64,000 nt of DNA from Oleispirillum sp965228165 (GTDB lineage Bacteria > Pseudomonadota > Alphaproteobacteria > Rhodospirillales > Rhodospirillaceae): contig CBDDHB010000003.1 of the NCBI GenBank assembly GCA_965228165.1, positions 1,612,001 through 1,676,000 on the forward strand. The letters run 5' to 3'. Shown here piece after piece: positions 16,061 through 24,340 of this stretch (position 1 is its first letter; every line of letters begins with the position of its first letter). The notes under the pieces are model-generated. The model saw only the letters and a list, made by a program, of their open reading frames with translations, was not told the origin of the DNA and made no database searches. The translations under genes and the position numbers were made by a program.

Positions 16061-16684
16061 ATGAGAATCACCATCCCCTGCCTGACCCTGTCGATCTTGG
16101 TCGCTTCCGGCCTTGCCGCCTGCTCCGACCGGGGCCGCTCCGGCCCCGAGGGCGGCGGAGAGGTCCGCCAGACCCCCGCCCTGATGTTCAGCCCCAACGG
16201 CGAACCCCTTAACGGCGGATCGCAGGGGCAACCCTCGTGCGAGTTGGCGATGAACTATTGGCTCGACCGCGCCGACGCCAACCACGACGGACGCCTCTCC
16301 CGCGAGGAATTCTTGGCCGATGCTCGCGCCCAGTTCGCCAAAATGGACCTGGACGGCCAAGGCACCCTGACCAGCGAGGAGATCGCCCGCTTCCGCCAAC
16401 CCTTCCGCCAGGGAACCCACATGCGGGACATTCCCGATCCGGTGATGTCGGCGGACAGGAACCTGAACTTCATGGTGACGCCCGAGGAATTCCAGCAACA
16501 GGCGGCGGAAACCTTCGCTCGCCTGGACGCGGGCGGCAAGGGCGCGATCGAACGCCCCGACCTCGCCGCCCCTTGCGCCGCCTTGGCGAAACAGGGCGGA
16601 AGCGACAAATCCCAGCGCCCGAACGCATCCGAACCGGGCGGCGGCCCCGGCGGCGGTGGTCCGGGCCGTGGCGGTCCGCGCTAA
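16061..16684 (+). CDS. EF-hand domain lipoprotein
   Basis: Predicted outer-membrane or periplasmic lipoprotein of 207 residues with a hydrophobic signal peptide ending in the lipobox LAAC (about residues 18-21). The mature part contains four EF-hand-like loops: ADANHDGRLSREEF and KMDLDGQGTLTSEEI look functional; ADRNLNFMVTPEEF and RLDAGGKGAIERPDL are degenerate. A calcium-binding role is inferred. The C-terminus is a Gly/Pro-rich tail (GGGPGGGGPGRGGPR). ATG 16061 is chosen because AAGGA lies about 10 bases upstream and the signal peptide begins there. Function beyond calcium binding is unknown. Confidence 0.82.
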   Translation: MRITIPCLTLSILVASGLAACSDRGRSGPEGGGEVRQTPALMFSPNGEPLNGGSQGQPSCELAMNYWLDRADANHDGRLSREEFLADARAQFAKMDLDGQGTLTSEEIARFRQPFRQGTHMRDIPDPVMSADRNLNFMVTPEEFQQQAAETFARLDAGGKGAIERPDLAAPCAALAKQGGSDKSQRPNASEPGGGPGGGGPGRGGPR

Positions 16685-16698
16685 GGTTCGCGGGCCAG

Positions 16699-16757
16699 CC
16701 CGCAGCCGTCACGCCGCTGCGTTCCGGTTCAAAGCGCTGCGCGCGAAAACCAGGAAT
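16699..16757 (+). repeat. Short interspersed repeat (family B), copy 1
   Basis: Begins CGCAGCCGTCACGCCGCTGC and ends GCGCTGCGCGCGAAAACCAG. Close relatives lie at 23340-23396 and 25438-25492, all in intergenic DNA. The GCGCTNCGCGC(A)AAAA part also occurs in the core of the long repeats at 3868 and 8677. Confidence 0.7.
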
Positions 16758-16911
16758 GGCGGGGACGGGCGGGAAGCGGAATGGTCGGTGACGGTATCTT
16801 GAGCATCGAACAAGACACTTGTGATGCCCCTCCATCCAAATCCGGAGGGAGATTCCCATTGCAGGTCAGCCGACTTATCGACCTACTTGGCCGCAAGGCG
16901 GACATGATCTG

Positions 16912-16955
16912 TTGTTTTTGCGCGGAGCGCGATAAGGAGTGCGTGGCAGCGCGGT
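16912..16955 (-). repeat. Inverted fragment of the long repeat core
   Basis: Read on the minus strand this stretch gives a CCACCGCGCTGCCACGCACT-like segment followed by TATCGCGCTCCGCGCAAAAA, matching the core of the repeat at 8677-8875 (CCACCGCGCCGCGTGACGG, then TATCGCGCTACGCGCAAAAA). Confidence 0.55.
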
Positions 16956-16982
16956 GGGCGGCCGGGTTTTTCCTTCTGACGG

Positions 16983-17822
16983 TTACCGGCGGCAGGAGGG
17001 GGAAATGGCTACGTTCGTCCGCCACGTCTCTTCCCAACCGTCTTCGTGGGTTGCCGTCGGTTCCCGGACGATCCGCGCGCAGCGGTCGTTTCCCAGGGCG
17101 GCGACGAATCCTTGCGCGACGAACGGCGGCACCACCTTGTCCGCGCCGCCGACGAAGTGGATTTGCGGCAATGATGCCAGGCGCGGCGCGGCGTCGATGG
17201 GGTTCAGCGATTCCGGCATCGCCGAAACGCGGTGATGCCGGTTGACCGCCGCGACGTCGAGGTTCCCGGCGACGGTCCGCAGGGACATCACGTCGGAGCG
17301 CCGTTCCGCCAGCAACGCGGCGATCGCGCCGCCCCCCGAATAGCCGACCAGCCGGATGTCCTGACCCGGAACCTGGGTCAATGCCTGATTCAGCGCGCCG
17401 TTCATCGACGCCACCACCTCTTCCGCATAGCGCCGGTCCGTCCAATAGGCGACGCGGCAGGCCGGATCGTGGCCGATGAACTGGCAGGGGCGGGCCAGAT
17501 AGATCAGGTTGGCCGATGGGTCGAGGGCGGCGAGGCGCAGCCCCGTCGCCCGGGTGGGCGTGGGGTCGGCCGACGGGCGGTGCCGGGTCGCCCAGGCGAA
17601 GCCGTCGCCTTCGATGTAGACGCTGACCGGGGAAGACGGATCGGTCAGGCGTGTGAAGCCGACGATGCGGAAGGTTCCCGTGGCGAAGGTCGCGCGGGAG
17701 AGCCCGGCCTTCGCCGCGATGCGGGCGGCATCGGCGGTTCTGTCGGCGGGAGCCGTGGCGCAGGCGGCGGCCAGGGAGCAGATCGCGAAAGCCTGCCCAA
17801 GGCGCAGGGGCAACGGGCGCAT
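16983..17822 (-). CDS. Exported alpha/beta-hydrolase-like protein
   Basis: 279-residue product with an N-terminal signal sequence (RLGQAFAICSLAAACATAPA) that may be a lipoprotein signal, although AAAC is a weak lipobox. The mature part has VYIEGDGFAW and the nucleophile elbow LVGYSGGGAIAALLAE (GxSxG), plus a late HFVGGADKVVPP that could hold the acid residue and TATHEDGWEE with a candidate catalytic His. It resembles esterase/lipase-like hydrolases of unknown substrate. Start ATG 17822 has GAGGAA 6 bases upstream. It is divergent from the histidine kinase gene and shares the intergenic dyad at 17918-17941, so it may belong to the same regulon. Confidence 0.78.
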   Translation of the reverse strand: MRPLPLRLGQAFAICSLAAACATAPADRTADAARIAAKAGLSRATFATGTFRIVGFTRLTDPSSPVSVYIEGDGFAWATRHRPSADPTPTRATGLRLAALDPSANLIYLARPCQFIGHDPACRVAYWTDRRYAEEVVASMNGALNQALTQVPGQDIRLVGYSGGGAIAALLAERRSDVMSLRTVAGNLDVAAVNRHHRVSAMPESLNPIDAAPRLASLPQIHFVGGADKVVPPFVAQGFVAALGNDRCARIVREPTATHEDGWEETWRTNVAISPSCRR

Positions 17823-17917
17823 GCGGTTCCTCGTCGGATGGCAGTTCCCCACGGAGAGGACCGTTCGGGGGGCGATACCGACCGTAGCATGGAAAGCCGT
17901 CCGCCCGCAGCCACCGT

Positions 17918-17963
17918 CTTGTCCGGGAATTCCCGGACAAGCGGCTGATTTTCCAGCTTTATG
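17918..17963. promoter_or_regulatory. 24-bp palindromic operator between the hydrolase and kinase genes
   Basis: A perfect palindrome at 17918-17941: TGTCCGGGA (17920-17928), AT, TCCCGGACA (17931-17939), with one further base pair on each side beyond the A/T ends. GATTTT (17947-17952) and TATG (17960-17963) follow at a fixed mutual spacing. The same arrangement precedes the autotransporter at 20742. TATG sits where a -10 box would be, with the right arm over the -35 position. Confidence 0.72.
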
Positions 17964-18034
17964 CCGCTTTCCCGATTGCCGAGGCGCGGGCGGCGCGCTA
18001 TCGCTAAAACGGAACGGGACGAGGAAGCACGGAC

Positions 18035-20038
18035 GTGAAGACGGCGGAGGATCGGCGCGCAACGGACCCCAGCGGGCGAATCCGCATCCTGATGCTTTGC
18101 CTCGTGCTGGCGTCCGTCCTGGCTTTCTGGGGGGCTTGGCGAACCGCGCCGCCGCCCAAGGGGGTGGCCCAGGACGGCGTTCTGAGTCTCTCGGCGCACG
18201 ATCTCGATGGCGAACTCTCCCTGGAGGGGCCTTGGGAGGTGTTTCCGAACGCCCTGTTGTCCCCCGCGGATTTCGCCGTGCCGAATCCGCCGACTCCCGG
18301 CGGGTTCCTGCGTTTTCCCGGAGCCTGGAAGGGCGTCGCCGGTTTGACCAACCGGGGGGAGGCGACCCTTCGCCTGCGCCTGATTCCGCCACCGGGCGAA
18401 CGGCGGATGACCCTGCGGTTGATGGACGTCCATATCGCCTATCGACTGTGGGCCAACGGAGATTTGGTCGCGCAAAGCGGCGTGCCGGGTCGCAGCAAGG
18501 AAACCGAGACGGCGCATCGCTCCCTGGTTCTGGCGCCGCTGGTCTTGAGCGGCGCGCCGGTGGACCTGACCTTGCAGGTTTCCAATCATCATTTCCGCCG
18601 GGGCGGCGTGGCGGAACCGATTCTCCTGTCCCCCCCCGGCGTGGCGGAAGCGGCGAGACTCCGGGGATGGGTGCTGTCGGCCTTCTTCTGCGGCGTGTTG
18701 CTGGTCGCGGGGATCTATCACCTCAGCATCCATGCCCTGCGTCGGCACGATGCGCCGCCGCTTTATTTCGGGCTGTATGCGCTTTTGCTGCTCGGCTACA
18801 CCGCCTCTTCCAATTCCACTCTTTGGCTCGTCGCCGAGATTCTGCCGTCCTGGGTTTCGCCCGAGGCCCTGGAAAGCTTTTCCCTGCTCTCCTACGTTGC
18901 GGCCAGCGTCGCCCTGTACCTCTTCTTCCTGACCCTGTATCCCGAGGAGTTTTCCAGGCGGCTCGGCCGACTGTCCGACCTGCGGTTGCCGGTGTTCGTG
19001 GTCGCGCGGATCGCCTTTCCCGCCTTCGTTTCCTATTGGGTGATCCTCGGCCTGCTGCTTCTGACCATTCCTCTGTCGGGGTACTACGTCGCGCGCATGG
19101 CCGTCTGCGTGCGGCGCAAGCGTCCGGGGGCGGACATCCTTCTCGTCGGCTGCGTCATCCTGGCCGGAGCCGCGCTGAACGACATCCTGGTCCATGTCGG
19201 GGCGGTCGAGGGCGATTATCTGATCATGCCCGGCCTGTTCGCTTTCGTCCTGTTCCAGGCTCTTGCCCTGGCGGTGCGGTTCACCCGGTCCTTCGCCGTC
19301 GTCGAGCGCCTGTCTTCCGAACTGGAGGGAAAGAACGCCGCGCTGCGCGACGAGATGAAGGAACGCAACCGGCTGGAGCGGGAAGTCATCGCCATCAGCG
19401 AAAACGAACGCCGCCGGATCAGCCACGAGCTTCACGACGGCCTGTGCCAGCAGTTGACCGCCGCGCGGCTGCGGTGTTCGGTGTTGCAGGAAAACCTGTC
19501 CGCCCAGACGGAAGTCGCCCGCGACGTGAAGGCGCTCGGGGGGCTTCTCTCCGCCTCCACCGAGGACGCCTATGCCCTGTCGCGGGGGTTGTGGCCGGTG
19601 GAACACGACCCCTCCGCCCCCGGACCGTCGCTGGAGGAACTGGTGCGCTGGGCGCGCCGCGTCGGCGGCGTCGCGGTGGACCTGCGGCAGGACCGGCGTT
19701 GCGCGAAATGCGTCAACCCGCATGCGACGGCGCTTTACCGGATCGCGCAGGAGGCCCTGACCAACGCGGTGAAACACGCCCGCGCCGAACGGGTGCGGGT
19801 TTCGGTCGCCTGCGCGGGGGATGGGTGGGTGGAACTGGTCGTGCGGGACGACGGCATCGGCCGGGCCGCCTCGGCGCAGGGCCGCGACGGCGGCCTGGGG
19901 CTGCGGATCATGGCGCACCGCGCCAACGTCATCGACGCCGACCTGTCGATCGCCGATGCGCCGGAAGGAGGAACCGTGGTGCGTTGCGTCGCGCCGTGCG
20001 GCCGTTTCGCCGCCGAAAACGAGGGGACCGCCGAATGA
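18035..20038 (+). CDS. 7TM-DISM sensor histidine kinase (NarX/HisKA_3 type)
   Basis: Membrane histidine kinase of 667 residues. TM1 is about residues 15-35. A periplasmic carbohydrate-binding-like 7TMR-DISM extracellular domain follows (about 45-205), then seven membrane segments (about 208-418), a coiled-coil linker, a HisKA_3 domain with phosphoacceptor His467 (RISHELHDGL) and an ATPase domain (IAQEALTNAVKHA; RDDGIGR; GGLGLRIMAHRA). GTG 18035 is the start, with GAGGAA 9 bases upstream. Its stop overlaps the response-regulator start (ATGA), so the pair is coupled. The extracellular domain suggests sensing of a small molecule or sugar; the ligand is unknown. A strong dyad precedes the gene. 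Confidence 0.92.
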   Translation: MKTAEDRRATDPSGRIRILMLCLVLASVLAFWGAWRTAPPPKGVAQDGVLSLSAHDLDGELSLEGPWEVFPNALLSPADFAVPNPPTPGGFLRFPGAWKGVAGLTNRGEATLRLRLIPPPGERRMTLRLMDVHIAYRLWANGDLVAQSGVPGRSKETETAHRSLVLAPLVLSGAPVDLTLQVSNHHFRRGGVAEPILLSPPGVAEAARLRGWVLSAFFCGVLLVAGIYHLSIHALRRHDAPPLYFGLYALLLLGYTASSNSTLWLVAEILPSWVSPEALESFSLLSYVAASVALYLFFLTLYPEEFSRRLGRLSDLRLPVFVVARIAFPAFVSYWVILGLLLLTIPLSGYYVARMAVCVRRKRPGADILLVGCVILAGAALNDILVHVGAVEGDYLIMPGLFAFVLFQALALAVRFTRSFAVVERLSSELEGKNAALRDEMKERNRLEREVIAISENERRRISHELHDGLCQQLTAARLRCSVLQENLSAQTEVARDVKALGGLLSASTEDAYALSRGLWPVEHDPSAPGPSLEELVRWARRVGGVAVDLRQDRRCAKCVNPHATALYRIAQEALTNAVKHARAERVRVSVACAGDGWVELVVRDDGIGRAASAQGRDGGLGLRIMAHRANVIDADLSIADAPEGGTVVRCVAPCGRFAAENEGTAE

Positions 20039-20670
20039 CCGCCGCTTCCGCCCGCATCCTGTTGCTGGACGATCATCCCGCCGTGCGGCAGGGGGTCGGG
20101 ATTCTGCTGGCGACGCGCGGCCATGCGGTCGGCGGCGAGGCGGATACCCGCGAGGCGGCGCTGGCGCTGCTGGCCGGGGGAGGCTTCGACCTGGCGATCG
20201 TCGATCTGCCCCTGGAATCCGGCAGCGGCCTCGACCTGTTGGCCGATCTGGCGGTACGCGGGGTTCCCGCCCTGGTCTATTCGATGCACGAGGATCCGCA
20301 GACCATCGCCCTGGCCCTGCGCCAAGGGGCGCGGGGTTACGTCACCAAGCGCGACGAGCCGGGCGATCTGTTGCGGGGCGTCGCGGCGGCGTTGCGCGGC
20401 GAGCGGTTCGTCGCGCCGCGCGCCGCGCGGATCCTGGACGAGGCGGGCGGTTCCGGCGGCGAAGCGGCCTTGAGCGAGCGCGAACGCCAGGTCCTGGAGA
20501 TGATGGGCGAGGGGAAAGGCAACGCCGAAATCGCCTACGCCCTGGGGATCGGCCCACGCACCGTGGAAACCTATCACGCGCGGATCGCCGAGAAACTCGG
20601 TTTCTCCGGGGTGCGGGAACTGCGTAAATACGCCATCTCGCGCAGGATCGAGAAACCGTCCCCGATCTGA
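20035..20670 (+). CDS. LuxR/NarL-family response regulator
   Basis: Cognate regulator of the preceding kinase, 211 residues. The receiver domain has LLLDDHPAVRQG (acidic Asp12/13), phosphoacceptor Asp57 (DLAIVDLPLESGSG), and the switch Lys in YVTKRDEPGD. The C-terminal LuxR-type helix-turn-helix reads LSERERQVLEMMGEGKGNAE then GIGPRTVETYHARIAEKLG. ATG 20035 overlaps the kinase stop. NarL-type regulators bind dyads as dimers, which fits the two palindromes at 17918 and 20742; this link is inferred. The autotransporter follows 164 bases downstream. Confidence 0.93.
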   Translation: MTAASARILLLDDHPAVRQGVGILLATRGHAVGGEADTREAALALLAGGGFDLAIVDLPLESGSGLDLLADLAVRGVPALVYSMHEDPQTIALALRQGARGYVTKRDEPGDLLRGVAAALRGERFVAPRAARILDEAGGSGGEAALSERERQVLEMMGEGKGNAEIAYALGIGPRTVETYHARIAEKLGFSGVRELRKYAISRRIEKPSPI

Positions 20671-20715
20671 CTCCCCCTATTCGCTCCGATGCCGCACCCA
20701 TCGCGGGAAACCCTG

Positions 20716-20786
20716 TCCGGATGATGCCGGAGGGCGTTCTTTGTCCGGGAACTCCCGGACAGACGGAGCGATTTTTTGCAGGTATG
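20716..20786 (+). promoter_or_regulatory. Dyad operator and promoter region of the autotransporter
   Basis: TGTCCGGGA (20742-20750), AC, TCCCGGACA (20753-20761) matches the 17918 palindrome except for the central base. GATTTT (20770-20775) and TATG (20783-20786) follow with the same mutual spacing as there. A weaker dyad TCCGG ATGATG CCGGA lies just upstream (20716-20731). The promoter probably has its -10 at TATG, 50 bases before the autotransporter ATG. Confidence 0.72.
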
Positions 20787-20834
20787 AGAACACCCTAGCC
20801 GGTAATCCGGTGCCGATTTCACGGGGGGTGAACG

Positions 20835-23029
20835 ATGGAAAACCGACGGGGTAAGGCGCGGCGACGTCTTGGCGGGAAGGCCGGGTTGCTGCTGGGGGCA
20901 TTGTGGCTGGCCTTTGCGGCCATGGCGATGCCAGCGGCGTTCGCCGCCGACTGGACGATCGATACCCCGGTCACCGACACCCAGACCCTGGGCAACGGCG
21001 ACAACGGCGTCATCACCGCCGGTGGCAGCATCACCCGCACGGGGGGTATGCTGTGCAAACGCCTTTTGGGGAAACGCCGACGTCCCTGACCAATGCCGGC
21101 ACGATTTCGACGACGGGCGGGGGTGGCTACTACAACAACGGCGGCACCCTCGGCTCCCTGATCAATTCCGGCACGTGGACCGCCACCGGTTCGGGGCGAG
21201 CCATCGACAACTACGGCACCATCGCGACCTTAACCAATACCGGCACGATTTCGGGAACGGGCACGGCGCGCGGCATCTACGTTGGCGGGACCGGCGGCGC
21301 CATCACCACGCTGACCAACTCCAGCACCGGCACGATTTCCGCGCCACAGGCGATTCTGGTCGCGGTCAAGGGGAGCTATTACGGCAATCTGGGCACGGTC
21401 ACCAACACCGGCACGATCGCGGGTAATATCACCAGCGCTCTGGGCACCCTGAACTTCGTGGGGGGCAGCGGCGATGCGGAGGGGGTCTTGACCGGCTATC
21501 CCGCCGCCGGAGAAACCGTGGGAACGATCACCGGCAACCGGGTGAACTTTCTTTCCGGCGCGTTGCTGCTGAACGACAACGTGGTTTCGACCCTGGGGAC
21601 CAGCAATGCCGCGACCCTGCGAATCAAGCGGAACATATCCATTACCGGGCCGTACGTCCAAACCGGCACCCTGGTGGTCGAGGTCGCGGCGGACGGAACC
21701 TATGGCAAGCTGACGACCTCCGGGGCCGCCACCCTGGACGGCGGTACGGTCCGGATGACCGGCAGCGGCATCGCGGCCAACGCCAGCTATACCGTGCTCA
21801 CGGCGGGAACGACGCTGTCCGCCAATGGTCTGTCCCTGGTCGTCGGGGGCTATTCCGGCAACACGTATCGCATCTCCGGGACGGACCTGATCGTCACCCT
21901 GGGGACCAAGGCGCAGTGGGCGGCCAAGGGGGTGGCGGCGGGCGAGACGACGGCCGGTCTGGGCACTGCCCTGGACAGTCTGGGCTCGGATTCCCGCTTC
22001 ACCGACATGTTCTCCTCGCTGTCCGGATTGTCCGATTCCGGGCAGACCCGCGCCCTGCGGCAGATGGCCCCGGATCAGGTGACGACGCAACTGAACGTCG
22101 GCGGCGCGACGGTGGACCCGGCGACGGTGGCGATCCAGAACCGGCAGTTCGCGCGCATGGATGGCGGCGACGGCGGCAGCGGCGTCGCCACCGGCTCGGC
22201 CCCGGCGGATCGGGCGGTGTGGGGGCGTTTCCTGGGCGGTCACGCCGACCGGGACGGCGTCGGCGGCTATTCGGCGCGGACGGCGGGCGTTCTGTTCGGG
22301 GCGGATGGGTACGTCGGCGACGACGTCCTGGCGGGCGGCGCGGCCAGTTGGCTGCGCGCGATTGCGCGGGGAAAGGGCGACGCCAGCGGCAGCCGCACCA
22401 CCCTGGACAGCTTCCAACTGTCCGGTTACGGCACCTGGCGTCCGGACGGCGGCCCGGCCTATGTCCAAGGCCTGGCCGGGGTCGGGCGGAACCTTTACGA
22501 CCAGCGGCGAAGCATCGAGTATCTGAATGCCTCGGCGACGGCGAACTACGACGGCTGGCAGTTCCAGGGCAAACTGGGCGGCGGTTACGACCTGCGGCTG
22601 GGGGCGGCGACGGTGACGCCGCTGGCCTCGTTGCAGGTGGTGCGGATGGAAAACGACGGCTATAGCGAAAGCGACGCGGGCGTCGCCAACCTGACGGTGG
22701 ACTCCCACGGCTTCAACTCGGTCCAGAGCGAACTGGGGGCGCAGGTCTCGGGCGGGCTGGGGACGACCGACTGGGGCCGGTTGAAAGGCAACGCGCGGCT
22801 GGCGTGGGTGCACGACTACGCGCACGCGCCGATCGCGGTGTCCGCGACCATGGGCGGCGTCGGTTTCGTCAGCAAGACGGAGCGCCCGGCGGCCAACGGC
22901 GCGCGCCTGGACCTGGGGACGACCCTGGAGCGGGACGACGGCATCGCGCTCAACCTGGAGTATCAGGGCGAACTGCGCTCCGACTATCAAAGCCATACCG
23001 GCCTGCTGACCCTGCGCTCCGAGTTCTAA
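20835..23029 (+). pseudogene. Autotransporter (type V secretion), frame broken at a G tract
   Basis: Self-secreting outer-membrane protein of about 730 residues when two frames are joined. The first frame (ATG 20835) gives a signal peptide ending AMPAAFAADW and the start of the passenger. The second carries the rest. The passenger has glycine/threonine-rich beta-helix-like repeats (LTNAGTIST, LINSGTWTATG, LTNTGTISGTG, VTNTGTIAG). From about 22200 an autotransporter beta-barrel domain runs to a C-terminal LTLRSEF, with the terminal Phe of outer-membrane proteins. The break is at six G (21041-21046); seven would give one frame. Such tracts near the 5' end can be phase-variable, but a miscall is as likely here. 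A dyad shared with the kinase gene lies upstream. Confidence 0.82.
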
Positions 23030-23185
23030 GCCCGGGGGCGCGCCGTTTCCTCCTCCACGATCGTCATGCGCGGGCGTGCCCCACGGCTGTCCGGTTTAAT
23101 CCCGGCTTCTGGTCGGAACCCCGCGCGAACCCAACGTTTCCGAAGGACTCTACCGGGCAAGACACATCCCACCGTTTCTTCAATT

Positions 23186-23282
23186 CGTCATCCCCGGCCT
23201 TGTGCCGGGGATCCACGTCTTGTTTTGTAATCCATTGGAAAACGACAATTCGTGGATGACCGGGACACGCCCGGCCATGACG
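23186..23282. repeat. REP-like palindromic element
   Basis: Starts CGTCATCCCCGGCCTTGTGC followed by CGGGGATCCACG, and ends TGGATGACCGGGACACGCC followed by CGGCCATGACG. The two ends are imperfect inverted copies, and each contains its own small hairpin (CCCCGGC/GCCGGGG; CCGGG/CCCGG). Elements of this CGTCATCCCCGG type are widespread between genes in alphaproteobacteria. Confidence 0.75.
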
Positions 23283-23339
23283 GCAATGGGGCGGCCTTAC
23301 GGTCCCTTGCGGCCCATTTCCTTTTCACCGCTCAACGTC

Positions 23340-23396
23340 CCGCAGCCGTCACGCCGCCGCGTGCGGATCACTGCGCTCCGCGCGAAAACCAGGGAT
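23340..23396 (+). repeat. Short interspersed repeat (family B), copy 2
   Basis: CGCAGCCGTCACGCCGCCGC at the left and GCGCTCCGCGCGAAAACCAG at the right, nearly the same as 16699-16757. Confidence 0.7.
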
Positions 23397-23422
23397 GAAC
23401 GCTGCCGACGTTTCCTCGCAGG

Positions 23423-24340
23423 TTAGTCGACCCAGATTTTTAACAGGGAAGAGGTAAGGCGTTCTCTGGCTTCGGGGGCGAGGGTTTCGAGGTTGCGTAT
23501 GCGCCATTGAACGGCGGGAAGGTCGCGGGCATGGGCAATTCGCAGCGAGGACCAGTCCGGACTGCCCGCTTCGAATCCCAGCAGAAAGGTTCTATGCCGA
23601 TCCGGCATGCTCTTCACCAACAAGCCGACCATCGCTTCGCGCGTTGCTTCGAGGTCGGCCAGACTCACCAGGCGATCCGTCATGCCGTTGAAAGAGTGGT
23701 CGAAGGATTCGCTCATGTCCTTGCGGCGACACGAGAGAACCTCATGCATCGGTCGCCCGTTGCTGATGAGGTAGATCACGAAGGCCTCGCGGATATCCTC
23801 GTTCAGCCCCTCATGTGCGAGAAGTTCGCGAACGTCGAAAAAATCGCGAGGGTGCTGTCTGTCCAAGGCAGCGACCAGTTTGCCCGCATAGAGATCGGCG
23901 AAAGAGACCAGCCGAAATTCCGCGAAGCCGAACATCTCTTCGACAGCTTCGGAAACCGGTTGCGTTTTCGGTTCGAAGACGACGCCGCGCAGGACGGGCG
24001 AGACCTCGATCTTGACCTGGGTACGGTCGGCCGCATCCTGAACGATCAGGCGCAGGATGGCCTCCTCCTGGAGAGTGTGGCCGATGCGCGATTCCGGCAT
24101 GACGCGACGAATCCGGTTCTCTATCCGCCGCATCGCGGCGTCGATTCCGGCCAAAGCCTGGGGGCGTTGATCCAGGGGCAGATAGACGAGATCGATATCG
24201 ACGGAGAGGCGTGGCAAATCGCGGACGAAAAGATTGATTGCCGTGCCGCCTTTCAGCGCGAAACAGGGTTCCTCGGCGACCAGAGGCAGAAGGCGCATGA
24301 GGAGGCGGACCTGACGGCGGTACCGCTCAGCGTTCGGCAT
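23423..24340 (-). CDS. AbiEii-type nucleotidyltransferase toxin
   Basis: Toxin of a type IV AbiE toxin-antitoxin/abortive infection pair. The 305-residue protein has the DNA-polymerase-beta-like nucleotidyltransferase core: FALKGGTAINLFV (about 27-39) and RLSVDIDLVYLP with the metal-binding DxD, followed by the conserved FADLYAGKLVAALDRQHPRD stretch. Family members transfer nucleotides to tRNA or other targets and cause growth arrest, which gives phage protection. Start ATG 24340 overlaps the antitoxin gene by 14 bases, as usual for coupled pairs. Confidence 0.9.
   Translation of the reverse strand: MPNAERYRRQVRLLMRLLPLVAEEPCFALKGGTAINLFVRDLPRLSVDIDLVYLPLDQRPQALAGIDAAMRRIENRIRRVMPESRIGHTLQEEAILRLIVQDAADRTQVKIEVSPVLRGVVFEPKTQPVSEAVEEMFGFAEFRLVSFADLYAGKLVAALDRQHPRDFFDVRELLAHEGLNEDIREAFVIYLISNGRPMHEVLSCRRKDMSESFDHSFNGMTDRLVSLADLEATREAMVGLLVKSMPDRHRTFLLGFEAGSPDWSSLRIAHARDLPAVQWRIRNLETLAPEARERLTSSLLKIWVD

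Larger units (their letters stand above)
16685..16982. other. Intergenic region with repeat fragments and hairpins
   Basis: No gene was accepted. GCGGGC/GCCCGC (16690-16703) forms a small hairpin after the EF-hand gene. Next comes a short repeat copy (16699-16757), a CCCTCC/GGAGGG hairpin (16828-16849), and an inverted fragment of the long repeat core (16912-16955). Confidence 0.5.
23030..23422. other. Intergenic region with palindromic repeats
   Basis: No gene in these 393 bases between the autotransporter and abiEii, which are convergent. Most of the right half is occupied by two unrelated repeats (23186-23282 and 23340-23396). Confidence 0.6.

Noticed and set aside
16781..17245. 154-codon plus-strand frame overlapping the hydrolase gene
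   Set aside because: Overlaps repeat fragments and the antisense of the exported hydrolase; no domain and no conserved character.
23088..23115. Another copy of the TGTCCGGGA dyad after the autotransporter
   Set aside because: Only TGTCCGG and CCCGG match, with different spacing and no downstream GATTTT/TATG block.
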